Below the pieces are notes generated by a model. That model was not told where the DNA came from. It ran no database searches and saw nothing but the letters and a program-made list of their open reading frames with translations. A stretch of DNA of 64,000 nt from contig NC_049979.1 of assembly GCF_000003815.2 (NCBI RefSeq), positions 1,952,327-2,016,326 on the forward strand. The letters are read 5' to 3'. This DNA is from Branchiostoma floridae (taxonomy: Eukaryota > Chordata > Leptocardii > Amphioxiformes > Branchiostomatidae). Position 1 is the first letter of the stretch; each line of letters opens with the position of its first letter. Below are positions 1 through 11,012 of this stretch, in pieces. The position numbers and the translations under genes are program-made.

Positions 1-420
1 CACAGGTGGTGAGGAAATATGAAGAATATTTTCTCATGGATTAAATCAGCCCCCTCTCTTGAACCCTGACCTATGTGCTACTTGGATCCACTGTTATAAA
101 AAAAAACAGAATTGAGTAGGAGCTGGTATTAACAATTATTTCACAATGAAGGGCGGTTCAATATAAAATCAAAATAATAGTATATATTAGATGACAACCT
201 CTGGGGTGGTGTGGAAATGAAAAGAGGAGGATATAACAAGTTTATATTAGAAATCAAATAATGTGAAATAATTGTTAACTTGACATCACAATCTCCACGC
301 GAAATTACTTTTAATATTATAATCAGCATTTCTAATTTCATATTATCATTGTCAATGTCTACATGTGGATAAAATCTACGGGGTTATCGATAAGTCCTCG
401 GCTTTACCGAGATACAACAA
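1..420. other. Unassigned AT-rich intergenic sequence
   Basis: No gene or clear repeat boundary is visible. A short AT-rich stretch around 179-215 (gtatatattagat, then a ctctg-g-ggtg-tg pattern) resembles 5941-5975, so a weak dispersed repeat may be present. Short open frames here show no recognisable protein features. Confidence 0.4.
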
Positions 421-1321
421 GGCCCCCATTCCACTTGACGGCGCTCTCACGGCGATGGAAAATTCGCCCCATCGCCGTGAGAGCGCCGCGATGGCAGAAA
501 AAGATGCTCTAGTGGAATCTCTAATGCGACGCCAGCGCGCTCTCAGCGCGACGGAAAACTCAAAGGTCAGCAATTTTTATGAGCTGCCAAAGACTTTAAA
601 GATTACTTAACGAATGTCAGAGATAAAGAACGAAATTTCTTACTTTTTGTGTATTCTATTGTCTACTAAGTCATACCTTTTCGTCTCACGCAATTTTAAA
701 TTACAAAATTAAGGCTGTAAACAAATCCAATTTCGTTCACTGTACAGGGCTCAGCGTGAGTCTAAGATAACCCATACGTTTGAATTGCTGTTTAAAAAAA
801 ATCAAATTTGCCGTGTAACTTGTTCAAAATGAATATCATTATCATGCCACGTTATTATCGAAAATTATACAATAGTGAAACGATTTGATCTATTGACAAT
901 AAGTCTTCCATAATCTCAATCTACAGGTTAAGAACATGAAAACTAAAATGTTATTCTCTTGAAATTTAAAAATAAGTCAAGACATAATAAACCTTTGTGT
1001 TCTTGATTATTCCATCTCAAGTTAATTCATTGTAAATCATTGGCACGTTTTGAACATTTCTCCGAGTTCTTTCTCGTGAATTTGTGTTATATCTAATATG
1101 AAGAAATCATGTGATTCGAAGCGCTGAATAAAAGCATTGTATGTGTAGTTGTTCATATTGTATTACCCATGATTTTAATTAGGAAGTGATTCATGACACA
1201 AAAGTATGATTTGACAAAAAAATTCACAAAAATACACTTCTTCAAGAATAAAGATTGTATGAACTATATATGAGAGCGCAGCGAGAGCGCGGTGAGATCG
1301 CCGTCCTAGTGGAATGGGGCC
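421..1321. mobile_element. GC-rich miniature inverted-repeat element, copy A
   Basis: A non-autonomous DNA-transposon-like element. The left end begins ggcccccattccactt and the right end closes with agtggaatggggcc, so the ends are inverted repeats of roughly 30 bp, continuing into GGCGCTCTC-type subterminal motifs on both sides. The interior is AT-rich and matches copies B (1341-2408) and C (49993-51039), for example the stretch after the agtggaatctct motif. No transposase frame is visible. A clean target-site duplication is not evident for this copy. The superfamily is inferred from copies B and C. Confidence 0.75.
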
Positions 1322-1340
1322 TATCATATACCATTGTTTA

Positions 1341-2408
1341 GGCCCCCTTTCCACTTGACGGCGCTCTCACGGCGCTCTCGCTGCGATGGAAAATTGGCCA
1401 GAGCGCGGTGAGAGCGCCGCGACGCCGGAAAAAGCTGCTCTAGTGGAATCTCTCCGGCGACCCCAGCGCGCTCTCACCGCGACGAAAAACTCAAATGTCA
1501 GCATCTTTTTATGAGCTAACAAAGTTTCGAAAGATTACTCAACGAATTTCAGAGATAAAGAACGAATCTTTTGACGTTTAGTGTATTTTGGTATCTTTGA
1601 AGTCATCCATTTACGTGTTACATAACATTCAAGTATAACATTCAAGTATAAAATCAAGGCTGTAATCAAATCCAATTTTGGTCACTGTACAGTCACTCAG
1701 ACTGAAATATACACGTTTGTCTTGCTGTTTTTTTCTTAAATCTGTCATGTAGCTTGTTCAGCATAAATTTATCATGCCACGTTATTAGTGTAAATCATAC
1801 AACACTGAAACACTTCAATTTATTGAAAATGGGACTTAAACGTACTAAATGTGCAGATGAAGAACAAGAAAACATAATGTCATCATGTTGAAATTCAAAA
1901 ATATGTTGAGAAATGATAAACCATTGTTCTTTAAACCTTGCTTATTACAACTCAGTTTGTTGAATTGTTCATCACCGGTACATTTTGGACATTTCTCCGC
2001 TTTCTGTCTATGTCAAATATACTTCTTCACAAACTGCGCAGTTGAGAGCGCAGAGAGAGCGCGGTGAGAGCGCCGTCCTAGCTAAATTGGTATCATAAAT
2101 CACTGTTGAGACCTATTGCGCTCACCGCGCTCGCTGTGCGCTCTCTTGGCGCTCACGGCGCTCGCTGCGCGCTCTCTCTGCGCTCATAGTTGGATCGCCG
2201 TCCACGGCGCTCTCACGGCGACTGTTTTGAGCAGGTTCAAAACAGTCGCGGTGGTGATGGCGACCATGGCGACCATGGCGCTCCCACCGCGCTCTCTTCG
2301 CGCTCTCATGGCGACCTTGGCGATCCCACCGCGCTCTCACCGCGCTCTTCCAAATTTGAGGTCGCAGAGAGAGCGCCGCGAGAGCGCCGTCCTAGTGGAA
2401 AGGGGGTA
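1341..2408. mobile_element. GC-rich miniature inverted-repeat element, copy B (TTA target duplication)
   Basis: Same family as copies A and C. The left end ggccccctttccactt mirrors the right end agtggaaaggggg. It is flanked by TTA at 1338-1340 and 2409-2411, the 3-bp TWA duplication expected of PIF/Harbinger elements. Both subterminal regions iterate GGCGCTCTCAC/GCGAGAGCGCC motifs that can pair with each other, and the interior is AT-rich. No transposase is encoded, so it would depend on an enzyme supplied elsewhere. The terminal two bases differ between the ends (GG against TA), so the exact border is uncertain by 1-2 bp. Confidence 0.75.
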
Positions 2409-2412
2409 TTAA

Positions 2413-3642
2413 GGTCCCCTCTCACTTGACGTGCGGTACGCTTGCGGCATTTCTGCGTTCGTTCACTGCGGCACTGTTGTGTTAATTTCGCCGATTTTGT
2501 CTTGCACTCACACTGACGTGCGGCACTGTTGCGTTTCTAAACTAAATGAACATGTTATTGACAATTGCAGCGTTGTCAATTTATGACAAATCACCGTAAA
2601 ATGATGAGAATGCCCCAAAATGAGATTTATAATGAAAAGATTTCCCTTATGATAATGAATTATATGGTACATATGCTATAAATAACCTTGAAAGACTTTT
2701 ACAGTAAAGGAAATGACCCAAATGAACGGACACGAACTATATACCAGATTTCACTCGATGTGTACGTTTTGCACCATGTAACGTTATGTGTAATTATGTA
2801 TGTTTATATGTTTATTCACCAATTTTGCAAATTTCTAAAATGAAAATGTTTGATATTTCATACTTTTTTTGTATGACGCGGAGTATTTTCATTGTCGGCG
2901 GATGGCTTGCCAGCCTATTGATGTCTAAGTCTATCATATTTGTAAAAAGTGAGAAAAATATGGCCCATGAGTCTGAATGACTGCAATTTTGTATTTTATC
3001 GGTGGCAGGCTACCAGCAATGATTAGCTTGTAACGTTATAACGCAAACGCAAACTCGTTATCATCCAACATAAATAATTTCTTTTTGAACGTTGTACGAT
3101 AACCTTTATCTCTACATCCGTAGTTTAATCGATAAACCAGTTACTTAATTTTTGTTTTCAAGTATAAAATACTGACCTACTTTCCATTAAATAAATCAAA
3201 AGATGTATTTTTAAGTTAACTCTGAATACGGATACAAGGTAAGTTTTCTGCAATTCGCAGTGTTTTAACTGGATCAAAAACCGCTGTAAAATTATTAGAA
3301 ATGCATCTAAAATAGTTTTTCGGTGATAAAATGATGTTTACTTTTGATTCTTGGTGTAAAATAGGCAAAATATATCCTTGATACTGTTTGGGGCATGGTG
3401 GCGGCACTGTTGGGGCACCGTTGCGGCACTGTTGCGGCACTGTTGCGGCACTGTTGCGGCATCTTGCCACTTGCGTTATTTTTAAACTTTTTAAAAAACG
3501 TCGCGCTTGCTTGCGGCACTTCTAGGTTTGCTTGCGGCACCTCTAGGTTTGCTTGCGGCACCTCTAGGTTCCGTGGCGGTACATCTGCGTTTTCGAACGC
3601 AGCAATGCCGCAAGCGTGCCGCACGTCAAGTGAGAGGGGGCC
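2413..3642. mobile_element. Second inverted-repeat element family (element D)
   Basis: The termini form a ~50-bp inverted repeat: ggtcccctctcacttgacg at 2413 mirrors cgtcaagtgagagggggcc ending at 3642, and the match continues through gtgcgg-acgcttgcggcat. It is flanked by TTAA at 2409-2412 and 3643-3646; the duplication could be a 3-bp TTA or TAA inside that palindrome. The right side contains short tandem repeats: ttgcggcactg units at about 3419-3462 and three ~22-bp cttgcggcac-tctaggtt units at about 3508-3575. No transposase frame was recognised. It abuts copy B on the left and fragment E on the right, forming a nested cluster. Confidence 0.72.
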
Positions 3643-3649
3643 TTAAGCC

Positions 3650-3950
3650 ATATTGTCGCTCTCCGCGCTCTCTTGGCGCTCTCATGGCGCTCTCATGGCG
3701 ATCATTGTTGCATCGCCATGCTCGGCGCTCTCACGGCGATGGTATGGCAGGGCTCCATACTATCGCCGTGGTGACGGCGCTCTCGCGGCGATGGCACTCC
3801 CACCGCGCTCTCATGGCGCTTTCACGGCGCTCTCACCGCGCTCCCATGGCGACCTTGGCGATTTCACAGCGCTCTCACCGCGATGGTCAAATTTGCCATC
3901 GCCGTGAGAGCGCCACGAGAGCGCCGTCCCAGTGGAATGGGAATATAAGT
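3650..3950. mobile_element. GC-rich element right-end fragment E
   Basis: Contains the same iterated GGCGCTCTCAYGGCGATGG motifs as copies A-C and ends in gagcgccgtcccagtggaatggga, matching their right end. The left half is missing; element D sits immediately upstream. It is a truncated or interrupted relative. Open frames across this stretch in both strands are by-products of the GC-rich repeats and are not genes. Confidence 0.65.
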
Positions 3951-4222
3951 ACAGCTCAGATTTTGAAACGTAGATGTCAAGTATAAAGTCTTATAAAAGA
4001 TATGCACCAAAATTCAAATTATTGTGATCTTTACTTTGCAGGCGACACCCAGTAATGTTAGGTAAGGGAGAAGGGAAAAACGTGGACAATTGACGTCGAC
4101 CTGACCTGAGGTGTACGGGTCAAATTGCGCTGCTGGAAGTCAGACACCCAATTCTTTTTGCTTGAAATAGGAAGAGAACCATTATCAAACATTTTGACAA
4201 TGTCTTTTGTTAATTTACGGCA
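3951..4222. other. Unassigned sequence
   Basis: No gene, repeat unit or inverted repeat was recognised in this stretch. Confidence 0.3.
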
Positions 4223-4350
4223 TGGGGAATTTTCTTTCTTTATTCACACATAACATGGCTTACAAACAAATATAAATACAGAAATGAAGGACATGCGGGG
4301 GGTGGGCAGAAGCCTATGTGGCTTTTCTTGGGCCTCCCCCAGAACTAAGT
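4223..4350 (-). mobile_element. Possible LINE 3'-end remnant
   Basis: Begins with a pyrimidine-rich ttttctttctttattcacaca run, similar in layout to the tttatttattcacata 3' end of the LINE at 16383, and is followed by a G-rich patch (ggggggtgggcag) and gggcctccccca. This looks like the reverse complement of an A-rich LINE tail and 3' UTR. No reverse-transcriptase coding sequence is attached. Assignment is by resemblance only. Confidence 0.35.
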
Positions 4351-4792
4351 CACAGAAATAATAATTATTCATAATTAAATTGAACGAAAAATGCACATAA
4401 GTTGAAATCATTATGTGAAGTATACTTATGGAATAGAAGTTATATTACAAATGATGAAATGAAATAATAAATACAAAACAAAATTTGAAAAATCACATAC
4501 AAGTAAGTCGGAATTTGACAAAAAAAGGTAGGATCTCTAAGTCTTTGAACTCGCCCACACATGTCTGATCACAATTCACACCACTTTTTTCTCGCCACTT
4601 ACCTTCGGATTTGCAAGAAACGAATGCCGGGAAAGTAATGACTCCGATTATCTAAAATTTGGAGGATATTGATAAAAGGCTTCACACTATGAAGTTGTGC
4701 CTCAAAATCTGAGTTGTGCTTGTTATTTCTGGGTCAGGCCGAGAACTTATTGATCACCCCTCGTACATACGGGTTGTACAGACTTGTGCCTC

Positions 4793-4973
4793 AACACAAC
4801 AACACGGCGGTCAGGGAGCGGCGCCCCTGCCCACTGAGGAGCCAAAAGCCACCAGCCACAAATCAGCCCCACAAACCTGCACCTAGAAAATGACCCCCTT
4901 CCCTAGTGCCTAGAGTCCTCAACATAATGAGGTTTGGCGCTTGAACGAAGAAGAAGAAGAAGAAGAAGAAGAA
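4793..4973 (+). mobile_element. Possible LINE 3' fragment with (GAA)n tail
   Basis: One frame just before the microsatellite reads H-N-E-V-W-R-L-N followed by a run of Glu encoded by the GAA tract (4947-4973). Such a C-terminus running into a GAA repeat fits the 3' end of a CR1/L2-like LINE with a microsatellite tail. Only the tail is present and no catalytic domain is visible. Confidence 0.35.
4947..4973. repeat. (GAA)n microsatellite
   Basis: Nine consecutive GAA units. Confidence 0.9.
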
Positions 4974-5377
4974 CTTATACATGATGCTTGTATGTGGGTC
5001 CCGTATTTAGATGGTTTTGTGATACCTGTTGCCTAAATGTTTAAGACCACAGCAAAACGCACCGAATGAGGAAGTAAATCTGCAGCAGCAGCAGCACAGA
5101 ATAGGTCAAGTTTTACTGATCTGATGAAGCAATCGGCTCTGAGAGGTTAACTTTGCAACAAAAGGCCAGTAGGACAAGGGTTAATGTTTGGACAAGGTAC
5201 GTTTCGTAAGGTGACTATTGCATCATATTTCTGCCTAGAGACAGGCACCGAAAATGAACATTCCCACGGGCAACGGGGACAGTTGACGTTTTCGTACCCT
5301 GTAGGGGTTCTTCCAGCTATGAATCCATGACAGCGCACGTTTTCAAAAACGAGTGTTGTGATAGGTGCATTTGCAAA
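4974..5377. other. Unassigned; includes one copy of a dispersed low-copy repeat
   Basis: About 5250-5360 (attcccacggg, then agctatgaatccatgacagc, gcacgttttcaaaa) resembles 5995-6095 and more weakly 46539-46625. No gene is recognised. The 88-residue minus-strand open frame at 5147-5413 has Cys-rich patches but no known domain, and overlaps this repeat and the tandem duplication. Confidence 0.4.
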
Positions 5378-5507
5378 GGTAACAAAACCCCTGACAAACA
5401 GCGCTGAAAACATAATCTTCTTAGTGAAGTTAACAAATCAAAGGTAACAAAACACCCGACAAACAGTGCCGAAAATATAATCTTCTTAGTGAAGTCAACA
5501 AATCAAA
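5378..5507. repeat. 65-bp tandem duplication
   Basis: Two consecutive ~65-bp units beginning ggtaacaaaac and containing ataatcttcttagtgaagt. They start at about 5378 and 5443 and differ at a handful of positions. Confidence 0.85.
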
Positions 5508-6719
5508 GGTAGCAACAGTTTGCTTATACAACACTGTATCTGGATGTACGAGTAGTGCGCACACTTTTAAAATTGTGTATAGTACTCACATCCTATCGGC
5601 CAATACTGTATATTTGTATTAATTGTCCGTCAGGGACTTACTAGTAAGTTCGAGCATACAACAGCCCCGTGGAGCATTCAAATTAGCACTTACGTCAGGA
5701 TGTTGATCTTGCGTGGGACATTTTGGGTTATCTTTACCCTAAAGGTAACAAATGTTATCACCAATAGTTGTCAACAAGGTACTTCAAAATCGCTCACGCT
5801 AGCCAAAGATTAAAGACTACATAAACTGCCTATGAAAAACAAAATGCCTCTCGCGATATTTATCATGTTATTCCACCACTAAAAGCGTTTTTACTTCTTA
5901 CCATGAATGATAAATACGCGAACTAATTTGTGTCAGAATAGTATATATTAGATAAAAGACTCTGAGGTGTTGAGGGAAGAGACAAGAACCAAAAGTCAAA
6001 ATTCCCACGAGGATTGAGGACACACAGGCCATGTTTTACATGTTGTCCTTCAAGCTATGACAGCACACGTTTTCAAAAGTGTGAAGTGCCAATGGTGCCA
6101 ACCATTTCTATCTAAGGGGACAGCCTCTACTGTGAACATACAAATAACTCTTTGGAACTGGATCCCAAATAAGTATACCTTATGAAAAATCTAGGGATAG
6201 GAACAGTTATTTTCCTAATATTTGAATTCAAACTGAATTGTCTAGAACGTGGACTAAAAAAAGGAAAGATATAACTAAAAACCCCAACTCTCCCTCTCCA
6301 CAGCAGACATTGGTATATTCCACACCAGTTACATGGGTGGATCTAAACTTAGATCTTTCCATTCCATTCATTCTGTTCTGGACAGAGGAGGAGACGACGA
6401 GACTAGAACAGACTTCGGAAAACTTCTTTTGAGGTATGTGCAATTGGATACTTTTCTTTTAGTTCTTTTGGCTTCAGAGTCTTAAGTTCATTCCCACTAG
6501 GGAAAGGTTTATGCAGCTTGAAGATGCACTGCATCAATTACTGCAGGAGAGTAGGAGAATTGGAAAATTAGTAGGGTGTTGCCGAGCTACGTGGACGGGG
6601 TCTTGGTTGGGCGGAGGGAGGGGGCGTGGTATACGTAGTTTGGTGGTGTGAGGGCCGCCTGGGATCCATTACGTGGACGTTGAAGCGTCGTGTGTTCTAG
6701 GCAACATTGCTAGATATAA
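5508..6719. other. Unassigned intergenic sequence left of the large array
   Basis: A dispersed repeat copy lies at about 5990-6095 (aattcccacgaggattgaggaca, then agctatgacagcacacgttttcaaaa). A G-rich patch is at about 6595-6650. A 64-codon open frame at 6238-6432 has no recognisable domain. Nothing else was assigned. Confidence 0.35.
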
Positions 6720-9234
6720 CCATTCTTATTATGTGTATTAAAGTGGTAGTGAATCGATTTTATTATCTTCATGAGTGCGAGGTCAGTACACATTTTACGA
6801 GACTGGTTAGTTTTTCTGTGCTACGAATTATTTATATGTTTAAAGTAAGTTGCATGTAGAGGCCTGGAGTCACATTCGGACATTTATGTATATACTTGTT
6901 CGTTGATGTTGACCATTGTGTCTTTATTGAAATCCCCTATTATCACTCGTCGTAGATTTTATTTCCGTGTGTTGTTGTTGGTCGGATATGTCAGCCCATA
7001 GCGTGTTATTAATTTTCCTATTACATTTGGTGAAACATCTGTAGACTAACAATCATATACTATTCGACATTTGTTGGTGAGGGCAATGTGGAAAAATACC
7101 TTGTTTACCAGTACATGCGATCACAGTTTCTAAAATATTTCATTTTACTGTACTCCGGTATATAGTTAAAGAGCAGGTATAAAGTTTCAGACTGTTTAGA
7201 CGACAGTGAGAAATGAAGTGGCGCCTGTGAAGCTAGCTGCCGCCCTTTTATCTAGTTAGTGAGATGTTAGCGCCACAATCATCAATTTGTATAAAGATTA
7301 TCATAAAAGCTGGCGCATCGATCAGGTAAAGGTTTGTTACTGATTCCGCCAGGGTGTGGTCAGCCTGCATTGCATTTCAATTGTAGCCTCCTGTTCTTAT
7401 TTCTGTTAAGTTAAAGTAGGTTATGTGAAGGTATGAGGTCACCTTGTAAACTGTTGCTGCATTTCTAGATCCGGACTTGTTCAGAGTGTGATGTGTTGCA
7501 CTACACAGTATACAATGGTACTAATCGTGGTGCTTACGCGTCTGAGATATCTTTACTGGTTCGCTCAGCCTGGCCAATCTTCATTTCATAGGTTTATAAG
7601 CCTTAACAGGGTTGAAAGCTGTTCAGAGTGTGATGTGTTGCTTAATGGTGATAAAGACGATGTTTCCGCGTTTGAAATATCTTTCCTGACTCCATAGGGT
7701 CTAGTCAGTTTTCATTTCGTAAGAGAGGGTTGAGGAAATGTAAAGACAAGTTCTTGGTCCATTTTTAAGGTTAAATTGTGATCCGCAGTTAACTTGTGGT
7801 GGCATATGGAAATAATCGTTACGGATTCAGTCAAGTTGTAATCAGCCTCCTTTTCAGAGGTTTTCCGGTCGTCTTGAGATTTTCCTTCTTTTTACTTACA
7901 ACATGAAGAAGCACGGGGTCACTTTGAAATCTGTGTAGCCAGCTTGTCTTCATTTTGTTAACAGTTTAGATTGTGCTGTTGATAGCCGCAATTAAAAATG
8001 GTTGTAAAATCGTGATTTAATCAATTTTCTAGCTTGATTGTGTCCGTTACTGATTTCATTATGGTGCGATATACATTTCACTTCACTTCATAGTGTTTGA
8101 TGCCACAGTTAACGTTACTTATGTTACCAATGGTTAAAATGGCAATGAAGCGATTTCTTCCGATTTTATTCATCAGTGCTTGGTCAGCCGCAGTTAATAA
8201 TGGCTGTAAAATAGCAATTAAATGGATTTTTCACTTGTTTGCGTTCGTTACTGATTTTAATAGGGCGTGGTCAGAATACATTTTAGTTTCTGTTTAGTTT
8301 CTTGAGCTGATTTTTCTTTTTTTTTGTTGTAAAATTAAGTCGCATGAAGAGGCCTGGAGTCACCTCGAAATCTATGTAATTACTTGTTCTTTGATGTTGA
8401 CCATTGTGTCTTTATTGAAATCCCCTATTACCACCCGTCATATATTTTTACATTTTGTTGTATTTTTGTGTTGGTTGTTGTTGGTCGGCTATGTCAGTCC
8501 ATAGCGTGTTATGAATATTCCTATTACATAGGGTGAAAGATCTGTAGACTAACAAACATGTACTATTTGACTATCTGTTGTTGAGGGCAATGTGGAATAA
8601 CATACCTCGTTTACTAAGTACATGTGATCACAATGTCTAAAATACTTCACTTTACTGTTCTGTTGTATATTCAAAGAGCGGGTATAAAGTTTCGGACTGT
8701 TTAGACGATAGTGGGGAATGAGTCGTCCGGGGATACGTTGCAAACTGTGAAGCTATTTGCTGCTCTTCTCTCTAGCTAGCGAGATGTTTAGTACCACAAT
8801 CATCAATTTGTGTAAAGACAAAGCTGTAGAATCTCGTAAAATTATAAAGGTTTGTTACCGTTTCCGTCAAGTTGTCGTCAACCTGCATTTCATTTTTATT
8901 GTAGCCTGTTGTTTTTACTTCTGTTAAGTTAAAGTAAGGCATGTAAATGCCAGGGGTCTTTGTAAGCTGTGGTCTTGTTGCTGCTTTTCTGGACTTGTTC
9001 AGAGTGTGATGTGTGGAGCGACTTAAACAATGGTGGTAAAGATGGTGCTTACGCGTGTGAAACCTATTTATTGATTCCCTCGGCTTGATCAGTCTTTATT
9101 TCGAAAGTTTATTTTCTGCGATTTTGAGATTCAGCCATATGTAGAGCCCTGGGTCCCCTTGAAATCTGTATATTCTGTTGCTATTCTTTTGCATCAGGTT
9201 CGTTTCATAACCATTCCCGTCATGCCGTAAGATA

Positions 9235-10912
9235 TTTGGCTTGACCGTTCCTACTGGTGTATTNNNNNNNNNNNNNNNNNNNNNNNNNNNNNNNNNNNNN
9301 NNNNNNNNNNNNNNNNNNNNNNNNNNNNNNNNNNNNNNNNNNNNNNNNNNNNNNNNNNNNNNNTGACCGTTCCTACTGGTGTATTACATTATACATATAG
9401 TCTCAAATACCCTGTAGTATTGTAGTATTGTAGTAGGTCTTGCCGCTACAAAGGTAGGTAGCGGGGTACGCCACTGCTCGTGTACAGGACGACCTGGCCT
9501 TTCTGCCGTAAAAGATGTTGTGGTTTGCCGTTCCGACTGGTGGTATGACATTATACGGATGGTCTAAAATGTCCTGTCGTATTGCAGTAGGTCTTGCCGT
9601 TGTAAGACTAGCGGGGTACACCACTGCTCACGTACGGGGCGACCAAGTCTTTCATGCCGCAAGAGATATTGTGCTTGACCGTTCCTACTAGTGTATTATA
9701 TTATACGGATGGTCTTAAATGTTCTGTAGTATTGTAGTAGTGTAGTAGGCCTTGCCGTTGTAAGGCTAGCGGGGTACACCACTGCTCACGTACGGGGCGA
9801 CCAAGTCTTTCATGCCGTAAGAGATATTGTGCTTGACCGTTCCTACTGGTGTATTACATTATACATATGGTCTAAAATGCCCTGTAGTATTGTAGTACGT
9901 CTTGCCGCTACAAAGGTAGCGGGGCACGCCACTGGTCGTGTACAGGACGTCCTGGATCATTTGCAGTAGTAGATTGGTGGTATGACATTATACGGATGGT
10001 CTAAATGTTCTGTAGTATTGTTGTATTGTAGTAAGTCTTACCGTTATAAGACTAGCGGGGTACACCACTGATCACGTACGGGGCGACCTCAACTTTCTGC
10101 CGTAAAGTATATTGTGGTTGGCATTTTCGACTGGTGTGACATTATACGGATGGTCTTAAATGTTCTGTAGTATTGTAGTATTGTGGTAGGTCTTGCCGTT
10201 GTAAGGTTAGCCGGGTACACCACTGCTCACGAATGGGGCGATCAAGTCTTTCATGCCGTAAAAGATATTGTGCTTAATCGTTCCTACTGGTGTATTACAT
10301 TATACATATGGCCTAAAATACCCTGTAGTATTGTAGTATTGTAGTGAGTCTTGCCGTTGTAAGGCTAGCGGGGTACACCACTGCTCACGTACGGGGCGCC
10401 CAAGCGTTTCATGCCGAAGGAAATATTGTGCTTGGCCGTTCTTAATGGTGTATTACATTATACATATGGTCTCAAATGCCCTGTATTGTATTATTCTAGT
10501 AGGTCTTGCCGCTACAAAGGTAGTGGGGCACGCCACCGCTCGTGTACAGGACGACCTGGCCTTTCGGCCGTAAAAGATTTTGTGGTTAACCGTTCCGACT
10601 GGTGGTATGACATTACACGGATGGTCTTAAATATTCTGTTATATTGTAGTATTGTGTAGGTCTTGCCGTTATAAGACTAGCGCGGTACACCACTGATCAT
10701 GTCACGGGGCGACCAAGCCTTTAATGCCGTATAAGATATTGTGGTTAACGTTCCTACTGGTGTCTTACATAATGCATATGGCCTAAAATGCCCTGCAGCG
10801 GGTATTGTAGTAGGTCTTGCCGCTACAAAGGTAGCGGGACACGCCACGGCTCGTGTACGGGACGACCTGGCCCATCTGCAGTGGAAGACATTGTGGTCAA
10901 CCATTCCGACTG
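9235..10912. repeat. ~155-bp satellite block 1
   Basis: Tandem units of about 150-162 bp alternate between two variants. Variant A carries gttcctactggtgtattacat and variant B gttccgactggtggtatgac. Each has a tagtattgtagta run, a gccgttgtaaggctagcggg segment and an acgtacggggcgacc segment. Unit starts lie near 9369, 9531, 9683, 9838 and onward. The alternation gives a ~310-bp dimer. The run of N at 9264-9363 lies inside the first unit. Confidence 0.85.
9264..9363. other. Assembly gap (100 N), probably spurious
   Basis: The 22 bases before the gap are repeated immediately after it, and the paralogous copy near 14055-14080 is continuous at this point with no missing bases. The flanking contigs probably overlap. 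Confidence 0.8.
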
Positions 10913-11012
10913 NNNNNNNNNNNNNNNNNNNNNNNNNNNNNNNNNNNNNNNNNNNNNNNNNNNNNNNNNNNNNNNNNNNNNNNNNNNNNNNNNNNNNNNN
11001 NNNNNNNNNNNN
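10913..11012. other. Assembly gap (100 N)
   Basis: Comparison with the second copy (about 15629-16196) indicates that roughly 570 bp of satellite are missing, not 100. Confidence 0.8.

Noticed and set aside
2116-2429. Overlapping open frames rich in Arg, Ala, Ser and Leu in the GC-rich elements (also at 3507-3986 and 50702-51077)
   Set aside because: All arise from iterated GGCGCTCTC motifs, which are open in several frames on both strands at once. Composition explains them.
5147-5413. 88-codon Cys-containing minus-strand open frame
   Set aside because: It overlaps a dispersed repeat and the 65-bp tandem duplication, and the Cys spacing matches no domain I know.
9235-10912. Possible CRISPR-like array
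   Set aside because: Units of ~155 bp are contiguous with no unique spacers, and the context is eukaryotic. It is a satellite.
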